From Fredricksoniimonas sp964643325 (GTDB lineage: Bacteria > Omnitrophota > Gorgyraeia > Zapsychrales > Fredricksoniimonadaceae): a DNA stretch of 64,000 nt. Of this stretch, positions 51,611-60,795 are shown piece by piece. The number at the start of each line of letters is the position of its first letter. Position 1 is the first letter of the stretch. The position numbers and the translations under genes are program-made. The notes beneath the pieces are model-generated. The model made no database searches and was not told the DNA's origin. It was given only the letters and a program-made list of their open reading frames with translations. The stretch spans positions 62,001 through 126,000 of the forward strand of contig CAZXSE010000001.1 of NCBI GenBank assembly GCA_964643325.1. The letters run 5' to 3'.

Positions 51611-52488
51611 GAATCGGCAAAACGGTCCAGTTTCGCCCAGATCTTCGCGCGCTTCTGGGACTGCCACAGCTGCACGAAATCCGCGCACGCCGCGGCCCTG
51701 GCTGTTTCACATTCCCGGCGGAGGAACCGCAGGGCTTCGGAAAAACGGTTGCTGCGCCCGGAACTCGCGCGCAGGATGCCGAGAAGTCCCAACCAGACGT
51801 CATAACTATGGACCGCGCCCAGGGCCGCCTGGACATCCGCGGCCGCCTTAATATGAACGGCCAGCTTCTTGCCGTAAAGCAATTCGAGGTTCTCAAGGCA
51901 GTAACGCAGGTTCTTCGCGGCAATGCGCATCTGATGGAGTTCGGTTTCCCGGCGGGCCTTCTTGACATAAGGCTCCCAGCGCAGCATCTTCTCGAGGCGG
52001 ACCGTGATGCGATTCTTGCCCCATTCATCAAGGGTGATCTCGGCGAACGCCAGATCCGGGCTGAGCTTCTCAATGGCGCGGAACACTTTTTCCCGGCGGG
52101 CGCGGTCAAAGGCCTTCGCGATCTTGGGCTGGACCTCGGCCCGGTCCTCAGCGATCTCGTCAATGATCTCACGGATCCCTGCGGCGTATGCCTTAGCGTG
52201 AGGCGCGGCGGCCATGCCCCGCAGGAACGCGATCTTGGTGTCCATGTCGCGCGCATGGCCCAGGATGCCCAACAGCGCCTTCACCCCCTCGATCGGGAGC
52301 TGCAGCTGCCGGCGGGTCATCACATCCTTGATATCCGAGAGGATGCTCTTTAAACGGCGAAGCGCCACGCGCATGCGATGCAGCGCCTCGATATCACCCT
52401 TGGCGCGGCGCACCGCCTTTTCCTCATCGAGCGCCATGGTCAAATGGCCCTGGATGATCTGTGAAAAGAATATCTTCTCGTCGAGCAT
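51607..52488 (-). CDS. CHAD-domain protein (polyphosphate-binding)
   Basis: From the ATG at 52488, sharing one base with the ppk stop as TGATG, the protein has 293 residues; the frame extends to 52605 inside ppk. It is one CHAD domain, a helical fold rich in conserved His, Arg and Lys: ALHRMRVALRRLKSILSDI (about 35-55), HQMRIAAKNLRYCLENLELL (about 170-190) and SYDVWLGLLGILR. CHAD domains bind polyphosphate, and such proteins (phosins) coat polyphosphate granules. Translational coupling to ppk strongly supports this. No CYTH domain is present. Confidence 0.92.
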   Translation of the reverse strand: MLDEKIFFSQIIQGHLTMALDEEKAVRRAKGDIEALHRMRVALRRLKSILSDIKDVMTRRQLQLPIEGVKALLGILGHARDMDTKIAFLRGMAAAPHAKAYAAGIREIIDEIAEDRAEVQPKIAKAFDRARREKVFRAIEKLSPDLAFAEITLDEWGKNRITVRLEKMLRWEPYVKKARRETELHQMRIAAKNLRYCLENLELLYGKKLAVHIKAAADVQAALGAVHSYDVWLGLLGILRASSGRSNRFSEALRFLRRECETARAAACADFVQLWQSQKRAKIWAKLDRFADS

Positions 52489-54518
52489 CAGCTGTATCTC
52501 CCCAGGAACGCCTCCTGAACGCTGAACTTCTCCTTCGCCGCTTTCGCAAGAACATACTTGCGCCCCGCCACAAGTTCGCGCGCGCGCTGATTGTCCTTCC
52601 AGCAATCCTCCAGGACCCCGCGCAGCTGGTCCTTGAAGTCCTGCTTGTAGATCTCGAACAACAGCTCGATGCGCTTGTCAAAATTACGGCTCATCCAGTC
52701 GGCAGACGACAGAAAAATACGGAAATTCGAATTGTTATTGAACAAAAAGATCCGCGAATGCTCCAGGAACCTGCCGATCACGCTCTTAACCTGGATATTC
52801 TCGCTGAGGCCCGCCACGCCGGGAACGAGGATGCAGATGCCGCGCACCACAAGGCGGACCTTCACTCCCGCGCGGGATGCTTCATAAAGTTTATCAACGA
52901 TCTTCGTATCCTCCAGCGAATTCATCTTCGCGAAGATCAGGCCGGTCTTGTATTCCTTGTGGAACGCGATCTCCTGATCGATCAGTTCCATGAAATATTC
53001 CCGCAGGTCATAGGGCGCCGAGATCACCCGCTTCCAGCGCGCCGGCTGGGAATATCCGGTAATAACATTGAAAACATCCGAAATGTCGCGCGCAAAATCA
53101 TCATTGCACGTGAAATAACCGATGTCCGTATAAAGGCGCGCTGTCTTCTCATTATAATTACCCGTGGACAAATGAACGTACCGGCGGGTCCGGCCCTCCT
53201 CGCGGCGGATGATGAGCATGATCTTGGAATGGATCTTCATGCCCGCGATGCCGTAAATGACATGGCAACCGGACTCCTCGAGCTGGCGGGCCCAGTTAAT
53301 GTTGCGCTCCTCGTCAAAGCGCGCCTTGATCTCGACAAGAACGGTCACCTGTTTCTTGTTCTTGGCCGCGAGCTTGAGCGCGGTCATGATCTCGGAATCT
53401 TCGCTCGCCCGGTAAAGCGTCATTTTGATGGCCAGCACATCGGGATCGGTCGCCGCGGCCTTGATCAGGTCCACGGTCGGCTGGAACGATTCGAACGGCA
53501 TCTGCAGCATCAGGTCATCTTCCCTGATGCGGTCGAAAATATTCTCGTAAGCGGGCCGGGGCGGCACATGGGCCGGATATGATAACCGCGCCTCCGGGAC
53601 CTGGGCGGCCAGCTGGAACAGGAATGTCAGGTCCATCTCGCCGGGAACGAACGCCACTTCTTCTTTCGGGAACGCAAGCGCTTCGGTCAGGACATCCAGA
53701 AGCCCGCCCGCGCAATCCTTCTCAACAGCCAGGGCCACCACTTTCGCGCGCGGGCGCTTCTTGATCTCGCTCTCGATGGATGTCAGCAGGTTCGCGGAAA
53801 ATTCCTCATCCACCGATAGCTCGCTATCGCGGATCAGGCGGAACAGGGCCGCGCTCTTGATCTCATAACCGCGGAAGAAGTTCTTAAGGTTGTCCCGCAG
53901 GATCTCATCCACCAGGATGAACTCGTGCGTATCGCGGGACGACGGAAGCTTGACCAGGCGCGCCACATTCGCGGGCACCGGAATGACCGCCAGATGCATC
54001 TCATCCTTGCGCTCAAGATGCACGGCATAGGATGTCGTTCTCGACGGAAGGACGGGAAAGGGATGCCCCTGGTCAATGGCCATGGGGGTCACGATCGGAT
54101 ACAAGGTCGCGTCAAAGAAACGTTTGACGAATTTCTGCTGGTCCTCGTTCAGGTCGGCGCCCCGGCGCAACAGCACCTTCTCTTTCGCGAGCGCGGGCTT
54201 GAGCTTCTCCTCGTGGATCCGGTACGCTTTTTGGGTCAGCTCCTCCACGCGGCGGCGCACCTCGGCGTGGACATCCTGCAGGTAATAACCGTAATTGTCG
54301 CGGCGGTTGTACTGCGCGTCGATCAAGTTCTTCAGGCCCGCGTAACGGACCATCAGGAACTCGTCGAGATTGTTCATGAAGATGGCCACGAAGCGCGCGC
54401 GCTCGAGCAAAGGATTGTCCGCCTCAAGCGCCTCATCAAGGACGCGCTCATTGAACATCAGCCAGCTGATGTCGCGGTGGATGTACTTGTCCTGGTCCTG
54501 AAGCTGTTTTTCCGCCAT
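52488..54518 (-). CDS. ppk: Polyphosphate kinase 1
   Basis: The 676-residue enzyme reversibly extends polyphosphate from ATP. The N-terminal domain starts YIHRDISWLMFNERVLDEA. The catalytic domains contain RASEDSEIMTALKLAAK, the autophosphorylated His of GMKIHSKIMLI, and HLSTGNYNEKTARLYTDIGY. The C-terminal HKEYKTGLIFAKMNSLED is also typical. Length is normal for Ppk1. It starts one base after ppx, so synthetic and degradative enzymes are made together. Confidence 0.97.
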   Translation of the reverse strand: MAEKQLQDQDKYIHRDISWLMFNERVLDEALEADNPLLERARFVAIFMNNLDEFLMVRYAGLKNLIDAQYNRRDNYGYYLQDVHAEVRRRVEELTQKAYRIHEEKLKPALAKEKVLLRRGADLNEDQQKFVKRFFDATLYPIVTPMAIDQGHPFPVLPSRTTSYAVHLERKDEMHLAVIPVPANVARLVKLPSSRDTHEFILVDEILRDNLKNFFRGYEIKSAALFRLIRDSELSVDEEFSANLLTSIESEIKKRPRAKVVALAVEKDCAGGLLDVLTEALAFPKEEVAFVPGEMDLTFLFQLAAQVPEARLSYPAHVPPRPAYENIFDRIREDDLMLQMPFESFQPTVDLIKAAATDPDVLAIKMTLYRASEDSEIMTALKLAAKNKKQVTVLVEIKARFDEERNINWARQLEESGCHVIYGIAGMKIHSKIMLIIRREEGRTRRYVHLSTGNYNEKTARLYTDIGYFTCNDDFARDISDVFNVITGYSQPARWKRVISAPYDLREYFMELIDQEIAFHKEYKTGLIFAKMNSLEDTKIVDKLYEASRAGVKVRLVVRGICILVPGVAGLSENIQVKSVIGRFLEHSRIFLFNNNSNFRIFLSSADWMSRNFDKRIELLFEIYKQDFKDQLRGVLEDCWKDNQRARELVAGRKYVLAKAAKEKFSVQEAFLGRYS

Positions 54519-54519
54519 G

Positions 54520-56052
54520 TCACACGTTCCCGCTGATGCTGAGTTTCAAGCGGCTGCCCGTGATCCTCTCGAACAGTTCTTTCTTGTCGTTGAATTCGGT
54601 CTTCTCGAGAAGGAAATTCGCCTGGGTGCTGACCTCAATGGTAATGTCGCTGGTGTCCGCGTGCAAAACTTTGACGCCCTTGGATTTCTGCAAATGCCCG
54701 TGATCGAGCGCGTTGGCGATACGCAAGAGCGATGCCAGTTTCTGCACCACGATCTGCTTGTCCTCCGCGAGGCTGTTGTAAAGAGGATGCGACTTCGACG
54801 GATCGCCCCGGCGGTGATAGCGCGCGGCGCAGGCGATCATCCGGATCTCCTCGTCGGTCAAACGGAACAGGTTCAGGGAATTGATAATGTATTCCGAATG
54901 CTTGTGATGCGAGCGGTTGGAAATGAACTTGCCGATATCGTGCAGGTACGCCGCCAGCATCAGGTATAAAAGATCGCTCTCCTCAAGCCCCAGCTGAACG
55001 GACAGCCCCTCGAAAAGGCCTTTGGCGATATGCGCCACATTCTTGGCGTGCTCGATGTTGACATTGTATTGTTCACAAATGGCGTGCGCGACCGACATCA
55101 GCTGATTCGATTTGTTATAGCGCTTCGACAGTTCAAGCCCTAAAACCTTATTGGCCAGCACTGCCTCGGCCAGCGACGTTTCCAGAATGTAAACATGCGG
55201 ATTCTCGGTGAGTGTAAAGAACATCTTGAGGATCACCATATAGGGCAACAGCGTTTCCGCGCTGTCCCGCGGCAGGTCATACTCCGCGGCGATCTCCTCG
55301 GGCGACTTGCCGGCAAGCCCGCCAATGATGCGCTCCACATCAGCCACCGTGAACTGGAAAAAGTTCGTCGCGACCTTTTTGTTGGGCAGGATGGCCTTGA
55401 GGTATTCCTGGTTCTCGTCGATGAGAAAAATGTCGTCCACATGCGCGCGCGGCAGGCGGCTGCGAAAATGATCGAACTCGTTGGCAATATACTCCTGCAC
55501 GACCTCGGCAAGTTCCTCGCGGCTGCCGTCAACACGGCTCAGGATCTGCTTGAAGCGCAGCGAGCCCAGGGCCAATCCCATATTGATCACGGTAAAGCCC
55601 TTCTTCAGGAGCGACACATCAAGGCTGCCCGCGCCCATTTCGCCGATCAGCAGGTTCTTGTTGTGGACCGGATAGGTGTCCTTGAGCTTATGCGAGATAT
55701 AGGCATCAATGTAATAAACAATGTCGCCGACATTCAGGACCTCGATCTCAAGGCCGGTCTTGCGGCGCACGGTATCAACGAAAATGTGGCGGTTGGAAGC
55801 TTCGCGCACCGCGGTGGTCGCGATGACAAAGACCTGCGCGATATTATATTCCCTGATGACCTTCTTGTATTTCTCGAGGATGCCGATGGTCAGGTTGATA
55901 GGTTCCTGGGAGATCTGCCCCTTGAGGAACGTCGAACGCCCGATGGGCACAACGTTCTTGAGCGCCTCCAGGATCATGATCTCCCCGTCGACAACCTCAC
56001 CGATAAGGAGTTTGATCGAATTGGAACCGATATCAATGACGGCGGCGGCCAT
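54520..56052 (-). CDS. ppx: Exopolyphosphatase, Ppx/GppA family
   Basis: The 510-residue protein has an actin-like ASKHA fold with VIDIGSNSIKLLIGEVVDG, GEMGAGSLDVSLLKKG and a phosphate-binding region. An HD-type helical domain follows with AAYLHDIGKFISNRSHHKHS and ARYHRRGDPSKSHPLY. It should hydrolyse terminal phosphates of polyphosphate, or pppGpp as GppA does; its position one base upstream of ppk favours exopolyphosphatase. The second phosphate loop reads GEMGAGSLDVS instead of the usual G-G-G-S-x-E, so activity may be altered. It starts one base after the GH57 gene. Confidence 0.93.
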   Translation of the reverse strand: MAAAVIDIGSNSIKLLIGEVVDGEIMILEALKNVVPIGRSTFLKGQISQEPINLTIGILEKYKKVIREYNIAQVFVIATTAVREASNRHIFVDTVRRKTGLEIEVLNVGDIVYYIDAYISHKLKDTYPVHNKNLLIGEMGAGSLDVSLLKKGFTVINMGLALGSLRFKQILSRVDGSREELAEVVQEYIANEFDHFRSRLPRAHVDDIFLIDENQEYLKAILPNKKVATNFFQFTVADVERIIGGLAGKSPEEIAAEYDLPRDSAETLLPYMVILKMFFTLTENPHVYILETSLAEAVLANKVLGLELSKRYNKSNQLMSVAHAICEQYNVNIEHAKNVAHIAKGLFEGLSVQLGLEESDLLYLMLAAYLHDIGKFISNRSHHKHSEYIINSLNLFRLTDEEIRMIACAARYHRRGDPSKSHPLYNSLAEDKQIVVQKLASLLRIANALDHGHLQKSKGVKVLHADTSDITIEVSTQANFLLEKTEFNDKKELFERITGSRLKLSISGNV

Positions 56053-56053
56053 G

Positions 56054-58480
56054 TCAGGACACCTTGACCTTCAGGATGTCGGCAAGGTCCGTGAACGCCG
56101 CGACCCAGCGCGCGGCGTATTCATCCTGCCCGGCCGCGGCGCTCTTGGCGCGGTAACGGTCCTGGGCCAGGGCGTAAAAAATATTCTGCGCTTTCCAGAG
56201 ATTCAGTTCCATGCGCAATTCAAACAGGACCCTGATCACCTTCGCCATCCGCTCCATGAGCAGGACATCGTCCGGCGACTGCATGAATTTGGCCAGCATG
56301 GCGTCAACGCGGGCGGAAGCGATAAAATCAAGATCTTCTTTGTCGCGCTTGAACGGCCAGCTGCGGACCTCGACCGCCAGGCGCTCCAGCTTCTCAAGGG
56401 GGATCTCCTCCTCGTTCAGGAAGCGCCGCAAGTCGCAATTAAGCACATATTCCGCCAGGCTCCCGAGCGTCTTAGGCAGCGGGATATGGTTCTCGTGGAT
56501 CATGCGGATCAGCGCAAAATGATCCTCGTAAATATGCCGGAAAGAAGATTCCACCTCGGCCATCGTATTATCAAAGATCTTGTCGAGGATCATCTGCTGT
56601 TCCTGCTTGAACAGATGCCACAACGAATAATTCCGGGTCCCGAAATACCGGCTGATGGACTGGATCGCGCGCGGGATGTCGCCCTCGTGGAAAATACGGC
56701 TGACCTCCCTCGAAAGGCGGTCAAAGGTCGCGTCATCCTTGTAATAATCAACGCCGCAGATGAAATTATGGTCCCCCAGATGCAGGAGCGCAAAATACAC
56801 ATCGAACGATGTCCACGTCACCTCGGAGATGATCTCGGTCCGCCCGACGACCAGCGACATCTTGCCGATCGCCTGCTTCGCGTAACTCTTGCGGCGGATC
56901 GTAAAACAGTACAGCTTGGCCTCCTCGGCAAAGTCCTCGAAGAGCGAGCTCATGGCATAGTGGGCGCCCACGCGCAGGATATCAACGACCGACGGCTCCA
57001 CATACACCTTGTAGATGCGCGCGCCATTATTGGCCTCCGGCACATTGCTCTTGGCCTTACCCAGCACCTCCAGGAAGGCCAGGTCCAGGTCTTCGTCGCA
57101 AACGCGGCGGACCAGCTGGATCACACGCGCGGCATACTTGATGATCTGAACCGTCTCGATGCCCGAAATATCGTCGAAGAACCAGCCGCAGCTGGTGTAC
57201 ATCAAGAGCGCGTTGCGCTGGATCTCCAGGCAGCGCAAAACCCTGTTCTTGTCAACAAAAGCCCTGTCCTTGCCCAGGTAGCGGGCCAGGAACGCCTCCA
57301 TGTTCTCCCGGCGGCGGTCAAGGACCACGTCGATATAGGCATCGCGCATGGCCCACGGGTCCGCGACATAACCGGCCATCTCGCGTTCATACGTTTTAGC
57401 GGCGCGGTCGCGCAAAAAATCCAGGGCCTGGCGCAACGGGGCGCGCCACTGCTGATGCCACCCGGGCTTACCGCCCGAATTGCAGCCGCAATCGTCGCGC
57501 CAGCGCTCGATGCCGTGAATGCAGCTCCAGGAGCTGTTCTCAACGATCTCGACCTCATACTCCGGCGGATGTTTTTCCAGGTACTCGCCATACACCGTCA
57601 GCCGCGCGCGGTCCTTCTGTTCAATATAATGAAGCGCGTACGCCAGCGCCATGTCGCCGAACTTGTGGTGATGCCCGTAGGATTCCCCGTCGGTCGCGAT
57701 GTGCACCAGCTGGTCGTTCTCCGGATGTTTGTCAAAAGCGCCGAGGATCCGCTCCGCCAGCTTCTCGCCATTGTGCAAAAGGCCTTCGAACGCGACCGCG
57801 CGCGAAATGGGCCCGTCATAAAAAAAGATCGCGATCGTCCGGCCCGACGGCAGCTTGCACAGATAGGGGCGCCGCAGATCGATATGCTCTTCATCCGACG
57901 GGTCCCAGGCGCGATTCTCGGAAAGTTTCCTGGCGCGCTTGGCCTGATGGGGCGCCAGCACCGTGAACTTGATGCCGCACTCAGCCATGATATCCAGGCT
58001 CTCCAGGTCAACGGCCGCCTCGGCCAGCCACATCCCCTCCGGCATGCGCTGGTAACAATGCTCAAAATCCTTGATCCCCCAGATGATCTGCGTGCGCTTG
58101 TCGCGCGTGTTCGCCAGGGGCATGATCATGTGATTGTAAACCTGCGCCATGGCCGCGCCATGGCCGGAAAAACGCTGGCGGCTTATCTTGTCAGCTTCGA
58201 GGATGGCACGGTAGGCTTCGGGGTCCTTGTGCTCCATCCACGAAAGGAGCGTCGGCCCGATGTTGAAGCTGATCTTTGAATAATTATTGATGATCTCATT
58301 GATGCGGCCATCAGCGCCCAGGATCCGGGAGGCGCCGTTACGGGCATAACACTCGGCGGTGATCCGCTCGTTCCAATCATGGTAAGGCAGCGCGGACTCC
58401 TGCAGCTCGACTTCCTCAAGCCAGGGGTTCTCGCGCGGCGGCTGATAAAAATGCCCGTGGATGCAAACGTATCTATTCAT
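56054..58480 (-). CDS. Glycoside hydrolase family 57 protein (DUF3536 type)
   Basis: The 808-residue protein begins YVCIHGHFYQPPRENPWLE, the H-x-H-x-Y-Q-P-P signature of GH57. It has NIGPTLLSWMEHKDPEAY, MWLAEAAVDLESLDIMAECG (likely catalytic Glu region) and HIATDGESYGHHHKFGD (likely catalytic Asp region). The C-terminal half matches the DUF3536 architecture found with GH57 domains. GH57 includes alpha-amylases, amylopullulanases, branching enzymes and 4-alpha-glucanotransferases; the exact activity cannot be read from the sequence. It has no signal peptide, so it should act on cytoplasmic glycogen or maltodextrin, with glgB seven bases upstream and glgP further up. Confidence 0.92.
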   Translation of the reverse strand: MNRYVCIHGHFYQPPRENPWLEEVELQESALPYHDWNERITAECYARNGASRILGADGRINEIINNYSKISFNIGPTLLSWMEHKDPEAYRAILEADKISRQRFSGHGAAMAQVYNHMIMPLANTRDKRTQIIWGIKDFEHCYQRMPEGMWLAEAAVDLESLDIMAECGIKFTVLAPHQAKRARKLSENRAWDPSDEEHIDLRRPYLCKLPSGRTIAIFFYDGPISRAVAFEGLLHNGEKLAERILGAFDKHPENDQLVHIATDGESYGHHHKFGDMALAYALHYIEQKDRARLTVYGEYLEKHPPEYEVEIVENSSWSCIHGIERWRDDCGCNSGGKPGWHQQWRAPLRQALDFLRDRAAKTYEREMAGYVADPWAMRDAYIDVVLDRRRENMEAFLARYLGKDRAFVDKNRVLRCLEIQRNALLMYTSCGWFFDDISGIETVQIIKYAARVIQLVRRVCDEDLDLAFLEVLGKAKSNVPEANNGARIYKVYVEPSVVDILRVGAHYAMSSLFEDFAEEAKLYCFTIRRKSYAKQAIGKMSLVVGRTEIISEVTWTSFDVYFALLHLGDHNFICGVDYYKDDATFDRLSREVSRIFHEGDIPRAIQSISRYFGTRNYSLWHLFKQEQQMILDKIFDNTMAEVESSFRHIYEDHFALIRMIHENHIPLPKTLGSLAEYVLNCDLRRFLNEEEIPLEKLERLAVEVRSWPFKRDKEDLDFIASARVDAMLAKFMQSPDDVLLMERMAKVIRVLFELRMELNLWKAQNIFYALAQDRYRAKSAAAGQDEYAARWVAAFTDLADILKVKVS

Positions 58481-58487
58481 CGAATAA

Positions 58488-60479
58488 TTAACTCTCGCGT
58501 TTCAAGAACAGCACGCCCAGCGGCGGCAATTTGAGCCACAGCGACCGGTCGCGGCCATGCGCCCAGATCTCATCCGCCATGACCCGTCCGTAATTCCCAA
58601 CCCCGCTGCCCCAGTAGGCCGGGGCGTCAGAGTTCAGGAGCTCGCGCCACATCCCGCCGTAAGGAACGCCTACGCGGTACTCGCGGACCACGGGCGTGAA
58701 ATTACAAACGACAAGAATGTCCTGCGAACGGTCCTTGCATTTACGCAAGAACATCAGGACGCTCGACTGCCAGTCACCGCAATCGATCCATTCGAACCCG
58801 TGATAAGAGAAATCGTCCTCATACAACGCAGGCTCGGACTTATACATCGCATTCAGGTCCTGCACCCACTGTTGCACGCCCTTGTGCGGGTCCCAGGCGA
58901 GCAAATGCCAGTCCACGCTCTTTTCATGGTCCCATTCATCCCACTGCCCGATCTCACCGCCCATGAAATGCAGCTTCTTCCCGGGCTGGCCGAACATGTA
59001 GCCGAACAAAAGCCTCAAGTTCGCGAATTTTTGCCAGTCATCGCCGGGCATCTTGCGAAGCAGCGACCCCTTTCCGTGCACAACCTCGTCGTGCGAAAGG
59101 GACATCATGAAATTCTCGGTGAACGCGTAAAGAAGCCCGAAGGTCAGCTGATTGTGATGGTGCTTGCGATAAACCGGGTCCTTGCTGAAATACACCAGCG
59201 TATCGTGCATCCAGCCCATGTTCCATTTGTACCCGAAACCAAGCCCCCCGTCCCACACAGGCTTCGACACCTTGGTCCAGGCGGTCGATTCTTCGGCGAT
59301 CATCTGGATGCCGGGATGCGTGCCGTAAACGATCTCGTTGAGGCGCTGTAAAAAGTGGAGCGCCTCCAAATTCTCACGCCCGCCATTGCAATTGGGGATC
59401 CACTCGCCTTCCTTGCGGGAATAATCCAGGTACAGCATGGACGCGACACCGTCAACGCGCAATCCGTCCGCGTGATATTTCTCGAGCCAGAACAGCGCGC
59501 TCGCGATCAGGAAGCTCTTGACCTCGACCCGCCCGTAATTGAAAATGGAACTTTTCCAGTCGGGATGAAAGCCCTTGCGCATGTCCTCATGCTCGTAGAG
59601 CGCTGTCCCGTCGAACTGCCAGAGCCCGTGGCCGTCATTGGGAAAATGCGACGGCACCCAGTCCAGGATGACGCCGATGTCGTTCTGGTGGAACTTGTCG
59701 ATGAGGAACATGAGTTCCTGCGGCGTGCCGAAGAACGAGGCGGGCGCAAAATAACCAACGGTCTGATAACCCCATGACCCCTGGAACGGATGCGCCATGA
59801 CCGGCATCAGCTCCACGTGCGTGTAACCCATCTTTTTCACATACGCGGTCAATTTATCCGCCATCTCAACATACGTCAGCGACCGGCAGCCGTCGTCGGG
59901 AACGCGCATCCACGACCCCAGATGCACTTCATAGACGGACATGGGCTTGTTGTGCGCGCTGCGCTCGTGACGCTGTGCCATCCAGGCCGCGTCATTCCAG
60001 GTATAATCCAGGTCCCAGATCACAGAAGCGGACTTCGGCGGGATCTCGGAATGGAACCCCAGCGGGTCCGCCTTTTCAAGTTCCCAGCCCTGGCGCGTGC
60101 GGATCGCGTATTTATACGTCTGGCTTTTGGCGGCGTTGGGAACAAAACCTTCCCAGATGCCCGTGCCGTCCCAGCGCGGCAATAACGGCGCCGCATCCTT
60201 GTTCCAATTGTTAAAGTCACCGATCACCGATACCCGCTCGGCATTCGGCGCCCAGACCGCGAACTTGACGCCCTTGACGCCGTCACGCGTCATGATATGC
60301 GCGCCCAGCTTCTCGTACATCTTGAAGAAATTGCCTTCTTTCAGAAGATAGGCGTCGAAATCCGTCATCTCATGCGATACATCCGGCAACTTCGTTCTTT
60401 CTTCCCGGGCACAACATTCTTTCCTGGGGCCAGGGACAGTTTTATTATCCCTGGACCACGGCGCGCGCATAGACCCCAT
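58488..60479 (-). CDS. glgB: 1,4-alpha-glucan branching enzyme
   Basis: The enzyme adds alpha-1,6 branches to glycogen. A CBM48-type domain has KFAVWAPNAERVSVIGDFNN. The GH13 catalytic domain has PVMAHPFQGSWGYQTVGYFA, DWVPSHFPNDGHGL, the nucleophile in GLRVDGVASMLYLDY, the acid in MIAEESTAW and SLSHDEVVHGKGSLL. I chose the ATG at 60479 (663 residues) because GGGAGG lies four bases before it. The usual family start near LTDFDAYLL would correspond to the ATG at 60368 (626 residues), which has no ribosome-binding site. It lies 39 bases after the DUF2934 gene and seven before GH57. Confidence 0.96.
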   Translation of the reverse strand: MGSMRAPWSRDNKTVPGPRKECCAREERTKLPDVSHEMTDFDAYLLKEGNFFKMYEKLGAHIMTRDGVKGVKFAVWAPNAERVSVIGDFNNWNKDAAPLLPRWDGTGIWEGFVPNAAKSQTYKYAIRTRQGWELEKADPLGFHSEIPPKSASVIWDLDYTWNDAAWMAQRHERSAHNKPMSVYEVHLGSWMRVPDDGCRSLTYVEMADKLTAYVKKMGYTHVELMPVMAHPFQGSWGYQTVGYFAPASFFGTPQELMFLIDKFHQNDIGVILDWVPSHFPNDGHGLWQFDGTALYEHEDMRKGFHPDWKSSIFNYGRVEVKSFLIASALFWLEKYHADGLRVDGVASMLYLDYSRKEGEWIPNCNGGRENLEALHFLQRLNEIVYGTHPGIQMIAEESTAWTKVSKPVWDGGLGFGYKWNMGWMHDTLVYFSKDPVYRKHHHNQLTFGLLYAFTENFMMSLSHDEVVHGKGSLLRKMPGDDWQKFANLRLLFGYMFGQPGKKLHFMGGEIGQWDEWDHEKSVDWHLLAWDPHKGVQQWVQDLNAMYKSEPALYEDDFSYHGFEWIDCGDWQSSVLMFLRKCKDRSQDILVVCNFTPVVREYRVGVPYGGMWRELLNSDAPAYWGSGVGNYGRVMADEIWAHGRDRSLWLKLPPLGVLFLKRES

Positions 60480-60518
60480 GATACCTCCCGTCAATTACTT
60501 TAAAATGCCCTCGTTCTC

Positions 60519-60761
60519 TTACAAACCAAACTCGGCACGGACCAGGCGCTCCGCCTCGAACCAGTCGGCAAAGTCATTGCCGTGCTGCCCGCCGCGCTTG
60601 ACATAAAGCTCATGCGCCTTGAACGCCACGCGGCCGTAGAACTCGTCCGGATGCATGGTCTTTTTCGCCGCCCTTGCCGGCTGCGTCCCGAAAGACGATG
60701 CCTGAACGACATCCTTTTTGGGCGCTGATGTTGTTTTTGCTGCACGATTTAATTTTGCCAT
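60519..60761 (-). CDS. Small DUF2934-like protein
   Basis: From the ATG at 60761, with AGGAGG about six bases upstream, the product has 80 residues; the longer frame to 61040 overlaps glgP and is not credible. The first half is basic and Ala/Lys-rich (AKLNRAAKTTSAPKKD). The second half, GRVAFKAHELYVKRGGQHGN with DFADWFEAERLV, matches the DUF2934 pattern of A-x-E-L-x-x-x-x-G-x-x-x-G-x-D-x-x-x-W-x-x-A-E. DUF2934 has no defined biochemical role but is often seen near glycogen and trehalose genes. Here it sits between glgP and glgB, supporting that association. Confidence 0.85.
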   Translation of the reverse strand: MAKLNRAAKTTSAPKKDVVQASSFGTQPARAAKKTMHPDEFYGRVAFKAHELYVKRGGQHGNDFADWFEAERLVRAEFGL

Positions 60762-60795
60762 GATACCCCTCCTTCTTTGCTGCATGATCGCAGCG

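Noticed and set aside
55721..58279. 852-codon plus-strand open frame
   Set aside because: It runs antisense to the ppx and GH57 genes, has no recognisable motifs and reflects GC-rich codon bias.
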